From NCBI RefSeq assembly GCF_049341065.1, contig NZ_JBMPIX010000008.1, positions 124,001-188,000 on the forward strand: 64,000 nt of DNA, written 5' to 3'. The stretch comes from Pacificoceanicola sp049341065 (GTDB lineage Bacteria > Pseudomonadota > Alphaproteobacteria > Rhodobacterales > Rhodobacteraceae). Made by a program: the position numbers and the translations under genes. Shown here one piece after another: positions 8,575 through 17,511 of this stretch (positions are counted from its first letter, which is position 1; every line of letters begins with the position of its first letter). Below the pieces are notes generated by a model. The model made no database searches. It worked only from the letters and a program-made list of their open reading frames with translations, and was not told where the DNA came from.

Positions 8575-9920
8575 TGGGTCACCTCCCCTTCTTCGGCATC
8601 CATCAGATAACCGGTCACTGATTTCTTGCGATCGAACACTTCGCGGGCAGCTTGCAGAATGTCCTCTTCGGTCACCGCCTGCAGCACGTCAGGCCAGGCC
8701 TGCACATCCTCGATCGTCAATCCCGAGGTCAGCGCCCCGCCGTATTTGCGCGCCAGTTGCTGGACGTTGTCGCGTTCGTAGATCTGCTGCGCCTTCAACT
8801 GGAACTTGATCCGCGCCAAGGCGTCAGCATCCACCCCCTCTTGCATGAATTCGGCGATGGCCTTGTCCATGGCGGCCTCGGCCTCTTCAAGGCTGACCCC
8901 CTCGGCGGGCACGACGATCAGGCCAAAACTGGTGTCATCAAGCGAGGTCGCGTCGTAAAACGCGCTGGTATAGACCGCGATCTGGCTGTCGAATTGCAGT
9001 TTTTGCGTCAGAACCGAAGTTTGCCCACCGCCCAGCACCTCGGACAGCATGACAAGGGCCGCGGCCTTTTCCTGAGCCGCCGAATCGCGCTCGGGCGCGA
9101 GGTAGCTGCGCATCACATAGGGCTGCGCGACGCGAGGGTCGCGAAAGATCATGCGCTGTTCGGCCAGATGGCGCGGTTCTTGCGCCCGCATGCGCGGTTC
9201 CAGATTGGGGTTCGCGGGGATCGGCTCGTAATGCTTTTTGGCCAGCGCCAGCACCTCATCGGGCTGCACATCGCCCGCGACGATCAGGATCGCGTTGTTG
9301 GGCGCATAGAACTGGCGGTAATAGCCAAGCGCGTCTTCCAGCTCCAGACTTTCCATCTCGTGGCGCCAACCGATGATCGGCGTGCCATAAGGGTGGTTCA
9401 TGTATAGCGCCGCCTGACGTTGTTCGCGAAAAAGCGAGCCGGGATCGTTTTCGACGCGTTGATTGCGCTCTTCGATGATCACCTCGCGTTCGGTCGCGAT
9501 ATCCTCGGGCGAGAGTTGGAGATTGACCATCCGGTCCGACTCCATCTCCATCATCAGGTCAAGGCGATCGACCGCAACACGTTGATAGTAGGCAGTATAA
9601 TCGCTGCTGGTAAAGGCGTTGTCGGTGCCGCCATTGGCCGCGACAACCTTGGAAAATTCACCAGGTTCGAGCTTTTCCGTGCCTTTGAACAACAGATGTT
9701 CAAGAAAATGGGCAATGCCTGACCGGCCGCGCGGCTCATCCGCCGATCCGGCACGATACCAGACCATCTGCACCGCAACCGGGGCCCTGTGGTCTTCGAT
9801 CACGACGACGTCCATGCCGTTTTTCAGCGTATAGGACGTGACCTGATCCGGCAGGTCTTGCGCCCAAACAGGCAAAGCCGCGAAAACCGTCAATACAAGT
9901 GATAAGGCTAGCCGAGGCAT
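8571..9920 (-). CDS. M16-family zinc metallopeptidase, catalytic subunit
   Basis: 449-residue peptidase with a signal peptide (residues 1-21, ending VWAQ) and the zinc motif HFLEH at residues 71-75, followed by the downstream metal-ligand region (ERNQRVENDP). Members degrade peptides or targeting sequences inside a closed chamber. It lies just downstream of the BamF-like lipoprotein gene and overlaps the non-catalytic M16 gene by four bases, indicating translational coupling of the two subunits. Identity as an active M16 protease is secure; the physiological substrate is not known. Confidence 0.93.
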   Translation of the reverse strand: MPRLALSLVLTVFAALPVWAQDLPDQVTSYTLKNGMDVVVIEDHRAPVAVQMVWYRAGSADEPRGRSGIAHFLEHLLFKGTEKLEPGEFSKVVAANGGTDNAFTSSDYTAYYQRVAVDRLDLMMEMESDRMVNLQLSPEDIATEREVIIEERNQRVENDPGSLFREQRQAALYMNHPYGTPIIGWRHEMESLELEDALGYYRQFYAPNNAILIVAGDVQPDEVLALAKKHYEPIPANPNLEPRMRAQEPRHLAEQRMIFRDPRVAQPYVMRSYLAPERDSAAQEKAAALVMLSEVLGGGQTSVLTQKLQFDSQIAVYTSAFYDATSLDDTSFGLIVVPAEGVSLEEAEAAMDKAIAEFMQEGVDADALARIKFQLKAQQIYERDNVQQLARKYGGALTSGLTIEDVQAWPDVLQAVTEEDILQAAREVFDRKKSVTGYLMDAEEGEVTQ

Positions 9921-10032
9921 CGCAGATCCCTTCGAGTTATGGTTAGGGGAAACCTACGACGCATTTGATTAAGTTCAAGCTTCCATGACGATGCCGTGAT
10001 CGGCAAAGCCCCGGATTTGCCAGAAACGCAAA

Positions 10033-10551
10033 TTATTGAGGAGGGGCCGCGGGTGTTTGCGCACCGGCGCGGCGGAACCGTTCAAGCCAAGCATAGGGGT
10101 CCAGAGCCTGACGCCGGTAGGCGCGATAATATTCGTCCGTCGGCACAATGCTCCAGGTAAAAAGCGAGCGCCGCTTGCGGAAATCCAGATCTTCAGAGGC
10201 CAGTTGCTGACGAATGGTGCCATCGCGGCCAAAACGGCTGGCGCGGCTGATGATCGCGGTGTCGGCTGCGGGTACTCCGGTGCCCACATCCAGACGCTCA
10301 GGGCGGCCACCCAATGCGGCGACGGCATCTTTCAAGGGCGTCTGATCCGTACGGTTCGCACCGCCCGGCGTCGGCGCGGGAAGCGCTGAATAGCTTTCTG
10401 GTTCCGAAAGCGGTTTGTTCGGAACGATGGCAAACTCTTCGGGTTTGCCACTGTTGGTCTTGAGGTTGTGCAGGGTGATGTCCCGATTGCCCAATCCACA
10501 GGCCGAAAGCCCGATAAGCGCCAGTAATCCCACAAGATGCGCAGCCCGCAT
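10033..10551 (-). CDS. DUF3035 lipoprotein, BamF-like
   Basis: 172-residue predicted outer-membrane lipoprotein. The frame allows a start at 10569, but GGAGG lies about eight bases before the ATG at 10551, giving a compact signal peptide that ends in the lipobox LSAC with the lipidated Cys18. The rest is Pro/Ala-rich and ends in a conserved basic, aromatic stretch (YRAYRRQALDPYAWLERFRR). The family corresponds to DUF3035, described in alphaproteobacteria as BamF, an accessory of the outer-membrane beta-barrel assembly machine; that assignment is from recall of the family. It directly follows lspA, the signal peptidase that would process it. Confidence 0.75.
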   Translation of the reverse strand: MRAAHLVGLLALIGLSACGLGNRDITLHNLKTNSGKPEEFAIVPNKPLSEPESYSALPAPTPGGANRTDQTPLKDAVAALGGRPERLDVGTGVPAADTAIISRASRFGRDGTIRQQLASEDLDFRKRRSLFTWSIVPTDEYYRAYRRQALDPYAWLERFRRAGAQTPAAPPQ

Positions 10552-10603
10552 CGCTACCTCCAAGTCCAATTGTTCATAGCCTTAGCGCATATGAACAGCG
10601 GCG

Positions 10604-11101
10604 TCACGCGCCCTTTTTATCGTTTGGGAACAGAACCAGCCCAAGCGCCCCGACAAAAATCGCGACATCCGCGACGTTGAAGGCAAAGGGATTGTTCAAA
10701 CCGCAACACGACATGTTCAGAAAATCGGCGACCGCGCCGTACAGCAAACGGTCCACGACATTACCTAAGGCCCCGCCAATCAAAAACCCGGCCGAGATCA
10801 GGCCCATACGTCCCGGCGGATCACGGCGCATCCAGACCAATACGAAAAGTACAATCCCCAGTGCGACAGAGATCAGGATCCAGCGCGTCGCAGGGGCTTC
10901 GCCGGACAAAAGGCCAAAGTTGACGCCATAGTTCCAGGCCATGCGAAAGTTCAGATAGGGTGGAAACACTTCGATCGTCAGGCGCGTGGCAAGGTCCATG
11001 ACATGCACGACCCAGATCTTTGTGACCTGATCGATCAGGAACACCAGAATGGCCACAGCTCCGACCAGCCCGATTCCCTGCATGGATTGTCGTTTTGCCA
11101 C
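10604..11101 (-). CDS. lspA: Lipoprotein signal peptidase (signal peptidase II)
   Basis: 165-residue inner-membrane aspartyl protease that removes signal peptides from diacylglyceryl-modified prolipoproteins. It has four transmembrane segments. The two catalytic aspartates lie in the conserved GNVVDRL and FNVADVAI blocks, and the NxxxxFGLL-type motif (NYGVNFGLL) is present. Length is normal. The neighbouring lipoprotein gene downstream is a plausible substrate and is probably in the same operon. Confidence 0.96.
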   Translation of the reverse strand: MAKRQSMQGIGLVGAVAILVFLIDQVTKIWVVHVMDLATRLTIEVFPPYLNFRMAWNYGVNFGLLSGEAPATRWILISVALGIVLFVLVWMRRDPPGRMGLISAGFLIGGALGNVVDRLLYGAVADFLNMSCCGLNNPFAFNVADVAIFVGALGLVLFPNDKKGA

Positions 11102-11202
11102 TGCCTGCGCCTTGCCTGCTTTCAGTCTTCAGCGTGGTTTACAGCCCGGAATCGCAATTGAAAACCGGCCTTCTGCGCGCGGCAGTCAATTGATTGCACA
11201 GC

Positions 11203-12360
11203 CTAGCGCAAAACCGCCAGAACCCCGCGATAGGCTGAGCCCGCGGCCAGCATGTCGATGGACCCGTTGTTGTTCAAGGTCACGGACACGCAGACCTCGC
11301 GCCCGACATCGTCCAGCAAGGCTGTGGTGAAATTGATGACGCCCGGTTCCGATCCGCCCTTGTAGGCGACTCGCGCCCAATTGTCCGGCTCGGCCAAACC
11401 CGGCCCCATTTCCATCAGTGGCAGGTCAGCCAATGGCCCGATCAAGGCGCAAAGGTGACTGACAGGCACCTCCCACTCGAGACCGGGCACATAAGGCGGC
11501 ACGACGGATGAGGCAGGCAGGTTCTGCGCGGCCTTGGCGGCGATCTCGGCTTTGGCTTCGGGCGTATCGGCGGCCAGCCAGTCGGCCTGCGCGGCCTCGT
11601 CCAGCTTGAGCGCAAAGAATTCGCGTGTGGTCAAAAGTGTCTCAAGCCCAAGCGCAGCAGAGACGCGATCCCGGCCAAGCACGTCGATCAGCAGATCGGT
11701 GGCGGTGTTGTCCGAGATCGAGATCATCAGCGCGGCCGCCGTATGCAGGGTGACAGGCGAGCCATCGGGCAGGTTCTGCAACTCGCCGGTCGGCAGGGAT
11801 TTGTGGCGCGCCTCAAGCTGCACAACATCATTCCAGTTGCGCACCCCCATCTTGACGTCTTGCGCCAGCACCGAAAGCACCCCCAGCTTAAAGGCCGAGG
11901 CCACCGCCATAGGTGTGTTCGCCGCACGTTCGCTCAGGACCTGCCCATCGCGCAGCACCAACCACGAGACCTTGTCGGCGAGGTCATTGAACTGCATCAG
12001 AGCCGTTTCCATGTCCTGCGGAATCGGTTCCGGAGCGTCGAACCACAGCGTCGAAATCTTCTGGTTTTCGTCCAATATCAACTTGCCAGCGGCGCGGTGC
12101 GTTTTGGTTTCGATGTAGAACTGCCCATCCGAGGCCTCGACCACCAGCGGCTCGCCGATCAGGGCGTGGACCTGATCGATAACATCCTGCACGCTTTCGA
12201 TGGGAATCTGCGCCAGAAAGGTCGGGGCGAAATCCTGGGCATGGGCGCCGCCAAGAATGAGATTTCGCAGAACTTCATCGGCGTTTTGTGCAAACACGGG
12301 ACCGCTCAGGCAAATGCCCAGAACGGCCCCAATAGCCTGACTCTTCAACTGCCTAAACAT
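11203..12360 (-). CDS. Secreted serine hydrolase, class A beta-lactamase fold with N-terminal extension
   Basis: 385-residue exported protein. A signal peptide ends VFAQ near residue 25; this start is preferred over the upstream ATG at 12402 because it places the signal peptide at the N-terminus. Residues about 30-110 form a small alpha/beta extension. The C-terminal part has the class A beta-lactamase landmarks SAFK (Ser155, Lys158), SDN (216-218) and KGG (334-336, where lactamases usually have KTG). This two-part layout resembles ORF12 of the clavulanic acid cluster, which has a steroid-isomerase-like domain before a lactamase domain. Activity on beta-lactams is not implied; esterase or peptidase activity is equally possible. 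Confidence 0.8.
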   Translation of the reverse strand: MFRQLKSQAIGAVLGICLSGPVFAQNADEVLRNLILGGAHAQDFAPTFLAQIPIESVQDVIDQVHALIGEPLVVEASDGQFYIETKTHRAAGKLILDENQKISTLWFDAPEPIPQDMETALMQFNDLADKVSWLVLRDGQVLSERAANTPMAVASAFKLGVLSVLAQDVKMGVRNWNDVVQLEARHKSLPTGELQNLPDGSPVTLHTAAALMISISDNTATDLLIDVLGRDRVSAALGLETLLTTREFFALKLDEAAQADWLAADTPEAKAEIAAKAAQNLPASSVVPPYVPGLEWEVPVSHLCALIGPLADLPLMEMGPGLAEPDNWARVAYKGGSEPGVINFTTALLDDVGREVCVSVTLNNNGSIDMLAAGSAYRGVLAVLR

Positions 12361-12426
12361 GCCTTGCCCCTTTTTTAGACAGAATGACCTTGGGGAAGTC
12401 ATCCTGCAAGAGCGAAGCGCATGCGG

Positions 12427-14016
12427 TCAGTGACGGAAGTGACGCATACCGGTGAAAACCATGGCCAAACCAGCTTCGTCGGCGGCCTTGATCACCTCGT
12501 CGTCGCGCATTGATCCGCCGGGCTGGATCACGCAGGTCGCCCCGGCGGCCTCTGCCTCCATCAAGCCGTCCGCGAAGGGAAAGAAGGCATCCGAGGCTAC
12601 GGCCGAGCCGATGGTCAACGGTTCCGGCAACTCAAGTGCCTCGGCCATGCGTTCGGCCTTTTTGGCAGCGATCAGCGCGCTGTCCACGCGGCTCATCTGG
12701 CCCGCACCAACGCCGACGGTGGCGCCATCCTTGACGTAGACGATGGCGTTGGACTTGACGTGCTTGGCGACTTTCCACGCGAACAGGAGGTCGCGCATCT
12801 GCTCTTTCGTAGGGGCTTTCTTTGTCACCACCTTCAGATCGTCCAGCGACATCTGACCGTTGTCCTTGTCCTGCACCAGCATCCCGCCGGACACCTGACG
12901 ATAGGCCAGCCCCGCCTCGGCAGTATTGGCAAGGCCCGGCGCCACCAGCAGGCGCAGGTTCTTTTTCCTGGCAAAGACATCGCGCGCGGCGTCATCTGCT
13001 GCCGGGGCGATGACCACCTCGGTGAAGATTTCGCAGATCGCCTCGGCGGTTTCGACATCCAGCTTGCTGTTCAGTGCCACGATCCCACCAAAGGCGCTGG
13101 TGCGGTCGCAATCAAAGGCCTTCTGGTAGGCATCTTTCAAGGTCGCGCCCTTGGCAACGCCGCAGGGGTTGGCGTGCTTGATGATCGCGCAGGCAAACCC
13201 ATCGGCGGGCAAAAACTCCGACACCAGTTCGAAGGCGGCGTCGGTGTCGTTGATGTTATTGTAGCTCAGTTCCTTGCCCTGAATCTGCTGCGCCACGGCC
13301 ACGCCGGGACGGTCCGACCCATCGACATAGAAGGCGGCGCCCTGATGCGGGTTTTCGCCGTAGCGCAGGCTTTGCGCCAATGTTCCGGCAAAGACGCGGC
13401 GGCGCGGGGTCGTCTCACCGATGGCGCTGGCCATCCATGTGCTGACCGCCGCATCATAAGCGCCGGTACGGGCATAGGCGATCTGTGCCAGTCGCTGGCG
13501 GAAGGCATATGAGGTCTGGCCGTCGTTGGCGTCCAGCTCCGCCAGAAGCGGGCCGTAATCCTCGACGTCCACCACCGTGCTGACAAAAGCGTGGTTCTTG
13601 GCTGCCGCGCGGATCATTGCAGGGCCGCCGATGTCGATGTTCTCGATCATCTCATCGTAGTCGGCGCCGCGGGCCAAGGCCGCTTCGAAGGGGTAAAGGT
13701 TGACCACCAGCAAATCGATCTCGCCGATGCCGTGTTCCTGCATCGCCGCGACATGTTCGTCGTTGTCGCGCAGCGCCAGAAGGCCACCGTGCACCTTGGG
13801 GTGCAGCGTCTTGACGCGGCCATCCATCATCTCGGGGAAACCGGTGACATCGGCCACATCGCGCACGGCGATCCCCGCGTCACGGATTGCCTTGGCCGAC
13901 CCGCCGGTGGACAGAATCTCGACGCCGCGATCGGCGAGGGCCTTGGCCAGATCGGTCAGACCGGTCTTATCGGAAACGGAAATCAGCGCGCGGCGCACGG
14001 GATGAAGGTCAGACAT
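12427..14016 (-). CDS. purH: Bifunctional AICAR formyltransferase / IMP cyclohydrolase
   Basis: 529-residue cytosolic enzyme catalysing the last two steps of de novo purine synthesis, from AICAR to IMP. The N-terminal cyclohydrolase domain carries the MGS-type loops (ISVSDKTGL, STGGSAKAIRDAG, DGRVKTLHPKVHGG). The C-terminal transformylase domain shows RYGENPHQGA, the KHANPCG motif and the closing PGGSMRDDEVI. Length and motif order are canonical. It is preceded by a heparinase-like gene with a short gap, an arrangement familiar in Rhodobacterales. Confidence 0.98.
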   Translation of the reverse strand: MSDLHPVRRALISVSDKTGLTDLAKALADRGVEILSTGGSAKAIRDAGIAVRDVADVTGFPEMMDGRVKTLHPKVHGGLLALRDNDEHVAAMQEHGIGEIDLLVVNLYPFEAALARGADYDEMIENIDIGGPAMIRAAAKNHAFVSTVVDVEDYGPLLAELDANDGQTSYAFRQRLAQIAYARTGAYDAAVSTWMASAIGETTPRRRVFAGTLAQSLRYGENPHQGAAFYVDGSDRPGVAVAQQIQGKELSYNNINDTDAAFELVSEFLPADGFACAIIKHANPCGVAKGATLKDAYQKAFDCDRTSAFGGIVALNSKLDVETAEAICEIFTEVVIAPAADDAARDVFARKKNLRLLVAPGLANTAEAGLAYRQVSGGMLVQDKDNGQMSLDDLKVVTKKAPTKEQMRDLLFAWKVAKHVKSNAIVYVKDGATVGVGAGQMSRVDSALIAAKKAERMAEALELPEPLTIGSAVASDAFFPFADGLMEAEAAGATCVIQPGGSMRDDEVIKAADEAGLAMVFTGMRHFRH

Positions 14017-14043
14017 AGCAGCAGTGTCCCCTTGGGGTTTAGA

Positions 14044-15792
14044 TCAAATCGACATCTCTTCCTCGTCCATCGCCAGATCGCGCACGACGGTGGCCGTCTC
14101 CTGCGCTTTGGCCAAGGACCAGCGGATGCGGGTCGCATAGTCCATTGCGCGCCCGGATAAAACGATTTGTTTTGTCGCGCGTGGTCGCATGCGCCCTTTT
14201 TCAAGGTAAACCGAAGGTTCGATGTCCAGTTCTGCCTTGCCGGAAAACCGGAAAACCCAGATTTCGCCCGACCGCAGCGCCATGGACACCGCGCTACCGC
14301 CCATATCCAGCGCCACATCGACTTCGGGGTGCAAATGAAAGCGGATGTCATACGGCAGACCACCCAACTTGACCGCATCCATCGCCCGATCAAAGCGCTT
14401 GTTGGCGGCGCCGTCCAAGGCCACCAGATAATCTTCGCCCTTCACTTCGCGCCCATCAAGGCTCAGTTCGATGGACCGCGCGTGGGTCAGGCCCTGAAGC
14501 CGGACATAGCCATCGTGTCCCGCCTCCATCCTGATGTAATTGGCCTGATGATCCATCTGAACGGGCACATGACGCGGGGTGTCTTCCAAAAGCTCGCGTC
14601 GCGAGGCGCCGATCCAGCGCCCCGGCGCGAGGCGCGAACTGGAATAGCCCTGAAGGCACAGCGTCGAATGCGAAGGCGTTGCCCGCCCTGCCCGCCGCCA
14701 GTCAGCGCCGAAATCGGCACCCGATCCGCAATTGACGATCAATGGCCTGCGTCCCGAGGTCAGCTCGAATGCAAGGGTCGAGGCATGCGCCTGCGCCGAG
14801 GCTTTGCCATCGGGCGGCGGCGCTGCGTCAACGATCACCGTGCTGCGCGCCGCCGAGATCCGGGCATAGCCCATGGCCAGCCCCTTGGTCTGACGCTTCT
14901 TGCTGCCCGAAGCCGCAAGCGCCTGATCCAACCGCCCGTCAAGCCCCCGCCCGCCGCCGTGAAACCGCGCCAAACCACCGTCCGCATGGCGCAGCGCCCG
15001 CAGCGTCGGCGCGATCTTGGCAATTGCCGCCAGATGCGCGGGCTCGGGTGTCTTGTGCACCTCTTCCAAGGCGGCCTGCGCCCATGTGAGCAGAGTGAAG
15101 ACTTCCAGCAATTCTTCGGGGTTGCGGGTGGGAATGCCGCCCTGTTCGTCCACCTGCCGCGCGCATTCGGCGGCCAAGGCGATGCGCGCCGGTTCCGCCC
15201 GCGCCTCCATCCCCTCGATCGACAGCCCGCAATACAGCAGCCCGGTCAGCGCCTCGAACCGGGGCAAACCGGGACTGGCCGCCTGCCAGCGCCGTGACAG
15301 AAAGGTCGTCTGCGCCGCCAGCGCCTTGTAATACGCCTCCGCTTCGGGGGCGCCCATGCCGCGCAGCAGGAACAGCGCGTGATGCACCCAGCGGATCACC
15401 CGCCGACCGGTCAATTCCGGCGACCAGCCCGGCCCGGTGCCATTGCCATAACGTTTGATCCAGCCCCACAGCCAATCCTGCGCCAACGCCCGGGCCTTGG
15501 CATCGCCCACCGCTGCCAGATCGTCAAGCCAGCCAAAGCCGTGAAGCGCCTCGGCAAAGGCCTCGTCGGGCAGGTCGAGATCCCAAATCATCGCGCCCTG
15601 CACCTCAAGCAGGTGGCCCGAAAACATCAGGTTTCCGGCGATCATCTGCCGCCCGCGCGCGAAATAGCCAATGGTCCGGGGTTCTGGTTGCGATACAAAG
15701 CCCGTCGCCGGACGTGCACGTGCCGCCACCCGGGCATGCAAACGATTGAGAAAGCGCGCCTGCTTGGCACGCCAGTTCCGCCCCTCGGACAT
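14044..15792 (-). CDS. Heparinase II/III-family protein
   Basis: 582-residue protein with an N-terminal alpha/alpha toroid (Trp-rich helices such as WLWGWIKRYGNG and RVIRWVHHAL) and a C-terminal beta-sandwich resembling the heparinase II/III domain (FHGGGRGLDG, NCGSGADFGADWRRAGRATP, HSTLCL). No signal peptide is evident at the chosen start, which is odd for a polysaccharide lyase, although many Rhodobacterales homologues next to purH look the same. The substrate is unknown and could be a cell-envelope or intracellular glycan. It lies 27 bases upstream of purH on the same strand, so co-transcription is likely. Confidence 0.8.
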   Translation of the reverse strand: MSEGRNWRAKQARFLNRLHARVAARARPATGFVSQPEPRTIGYFARGRQMIAGNLMFSGHLLEVQGAMIWDLDLPDEAFAEALHGFGWLDDLAAVGDAKARALAQDWLWGWIKRYGNGTGPGWSPELTGRRVIRWVHHALFLLRGMGAPEAEAYYKALAAQTTFLSRRWQAASPGLPRFEALTGLLYCGLSIEGMEARAEPARIALAAECARQVDEQGGIPTRNPEELLEVFTLLTWAQAALEEVHKTPEPAHLAAIAKIAPTLRALRHADGGLARFHGGGRGLDGRLDQALAASGSKKRQTKGLAMGYARISAARSTVIVDAAPPPDGKASAQAHASTLAFELTSGRRPLIVNCGSGADFGADWRRAGRATPSHSTLCLQGYSSSRLAPGRWIGASRRELLEDTPRHVPVQMDHQANYIRMEAGHDGYVRLQGLTHARSIELSLDGREVKGEDYLVALDGAANKRFDRAMDAVKLGGLPYDIRFHLHPEVDVALDMGGSAVSMALRSGEIWVFRFSGKAELDIEPSVYLEKGRMRPRATKQIVLSGRAMDYATRIRWSLAKAQETATVVRDLAMDEEEMSI

Positions 15793-15941
15793 CTCACTGC
15801 CTCATGTTTTGGCGACTGCTCGGCCGCGTCACGCCCCTTTTGGGGCTGTTCTTGGAGGCAAAGATACCGCGAAGGCGCGGCGAAGTCACCTTGCTTTGTG
15901 CGCCGAAAGCGGGAAATGGCACCTGAGTCGGACTTGCAGGC

Positions 15942-17195
15942 TTAAGACTTGCGCAAAAGCGCCATGTAAAAGCCGTCCATACCCCCGAGGTCGGGCCAGA
16001 AATCCGGCCTCAACCGCAGCCCGCCTTCGTCCGAGCGCCAGCCGTCTTCAATCCAATCGGCCTGCGGTTCAACAATCTCGATGCCCTCAAGCGTTTTCAG
16101 CGCTTCATCGATCTGGCATTCGCCTTCATCCGGGATCAGCGAACAGGTGGCATAGACCAGCCGCCCGCCGGGTTTGAGCAGACTGATGGCGTGGCTCAAC
16201 ATTGCCTCTTGCAGACCAATCAGCTCGCCGATCTTTTCGCCGTGGTGGATGTGCGGCAGATCCGGATGGCGGCGGATCGTGCCGGTGGCCGAGCAAGGCG
16301 CATCCAGCAAGATTGCGTCATATTGCCCCTCATGTTCCAAAGCATCGCCCTCGACCAGTTTCGCCTTCAGCCCGGTCCGCGTCAGATTTTCCTGAACCCG
16401 TTCCAACCGAGCCGCCGACAGATCCAGCGCGGTTACATCTGCCCCCGCCGCCGCCAGTTGCAACGTCTTGCCCCCCGGCGCGGCGCACATATCCAGCACC
16501 TTTTGCCCGGCGACATCACCCAAAAGCCTGGCAGGCAGTGCCGCCGCAGCGTCCTGCACCCAAAAATCGCCCGCCTCATAGCCCGCCAGCGCGCTGACCT
16601 GCCCCCCCGGCAGACGTACCGACCCGGTGGGCAAAAGCACCCCGCCGACCGCTTCGACCAGCGCGGCAGCGTCGCCCTTGGCCGTCAGATCCAGCGGCGC
16701 CCCTGCGAACTGCGCCCGCTCCATCGCTGCCACGGGTTGCGGCCCCCAGGCCTCGACCAGCGGCGCGCGCAGCCATTTGGGCAGGCGCGGCACGCGCAGC
16801 TTGGCCCATTCCTCTGGGCCATTGGCGGCCACTTTGCGCAGCACCGCGTTGACCAACCCCTTGAACTGCGCTGTCCGCTTGCCCGCGCCAACCAAATTGA
16901 CCAGATCGTTCACCACCCCATGCGCCGCCCCGCCGCTGCACAATTCGACCGTACCCAGCCGCAGCGTGTTCAACACCACCAGCCCCGGCGCCTTGCGCAA
17001 GTGCGGCTTGAGCACCCGGTCCGCCCGTTCCAGCCCGCGCAACACCTCGGTGGCCAACCGTTGCGCGGCGGCCCGATCTGCGGGCTCCAGCCTATCCAGC
17101 TTGGTGACCGCCTCGCCCAAGGGGCGGGCTTCGCCCAAAACCTGCGTCAGAATTTGAACAGCACCCTTACGGGCCGGGCTGAAAGCATGCGTCAT
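15942..17195 (-). CDS. rsmB: 16S rRNA m5C967 methyltransferase (RsmB/NOP family)
   Basis: 417-residue RNA cytosine-5 methyltransferase. An N-terminal NusB-like helical region (residues about 1-135) is followed by a Rossmann methyltransferase domain. That domain has the SAM site DMCAAPGGKTLQLAA, the motif DAPCSATGTIRRHPD containing the release cysteine, and the catalytic-cysteine motif ATCSLIPDEGE. Order and size fit RsmB. It diverges from the small DUF1674 gene across an 87-base gap. A sibling m5C methyltransferase of the same family cannot be fully excluded, but the NusB domain favours RsmB. Confidence 0.93.
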   Translation of the reverse strand: MTHAFSPARKGAVQILTQVLGEARPLGEAVTKLDRLEPADRAAAQRLATEVLRGLERADRVLKPHLRKAPGLVVLNTLRLGTVELCSGGAAHGVVNDLVNLVGAGKRTAQFKGLVNAVLRKVAANGPEEWAKLRVPRLPKWLRAPLVEAWGPQPVAAMERAQFAGAPLDLTAKGDAAALVEAVGGVLLPTGSVRLPGGQVSALAGYEAGDFWVQDAAAALPARLLGDVAGQKVLDMCAAPGGKTLQLAAAGADVTALDLSAARLERVQENLTRTGLKAKLVEGDALEHEGQYDAILLDAPCSATGTIRRHPDLPHIHHGEKIGELIGLQEAMLSHAISLLKPGGRLVYATCSLIPDEGECQIDEALKTLEGIEIVEPQADWIEDGWRSDEGGLRLRPDFWPDLGGMDGFYMALLRKS

Positions 17196-17282
17196 GGGGT
17201 CTCCGGGGACGGGGATGCGGGGCGAAAGCTTGCCCCGGGGCTGGGCAAGCGTATATCAACCCCTCAGATCAAGGAAAAGCCA

Positions 17283-17465
17283 ATGTCTGAGAGCATCAAA
17301 GACCTGCCCCCTGCCGCCCAGCGTGCCCTTGCCGAAGCGGACGAGCGCCGCCAAAAGGCCGAAGCCGAGGCAAAAGCGCTGCCCAAAGAGCTTGGCGGCC
17401 GCGATGGCCCCGATCCCGCCCGCTATGGCGATTGGGAGAAAAAGGGCATCGCGATCGATTTTTAA
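17283..17465 (+). CDS. DUF1674 protein, succinate dehydrogenase assembly factor 4-like
   Basis: 60-residue protein. The charged N-terminal half is followed by the conserved C-terminal block GPDPARYGDWEKKGIAIDF, the hallmark of the SdhAF4/DUF1674 family that helps the flavinylated SdhA subunit assemble. The frame is open for over a kilobase upstream antisense to rsmB, but AAGGAAAA about seven bases before the ATG at 17283 and the conserved size fix the start. No succinate dehydrogenase genes are in the window. It converges with dapB. Confidence 0.88.
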   Translation: MSESIKDLPPAAQRALAEADERRQKAEAEAKALPKELGGRDGPDPARYGDWEKKGIAIDF

Positions 17466-17511
17466 GCGCCCCGCTGCTGCGCAATTGCGTTAAGCTGCAG
17501 GCGTGGGCGCC

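Noticed and set aside
12383..12402. ATGACCTT...AAGTCAT imperfect palindrome between purH and the serine hydrolase
   Set aside because: The stem is bulged and no T run follows on the minus strand; also overlaps the alternative start of the hydrolase.
15833..15846. GCCCC-TTTT-GGGGC hairpin between rsmB and the heparinase-like gene
   Set aside because: Only five base pairs and no T tail on the minus strand, so it is too weak to call a terminator.
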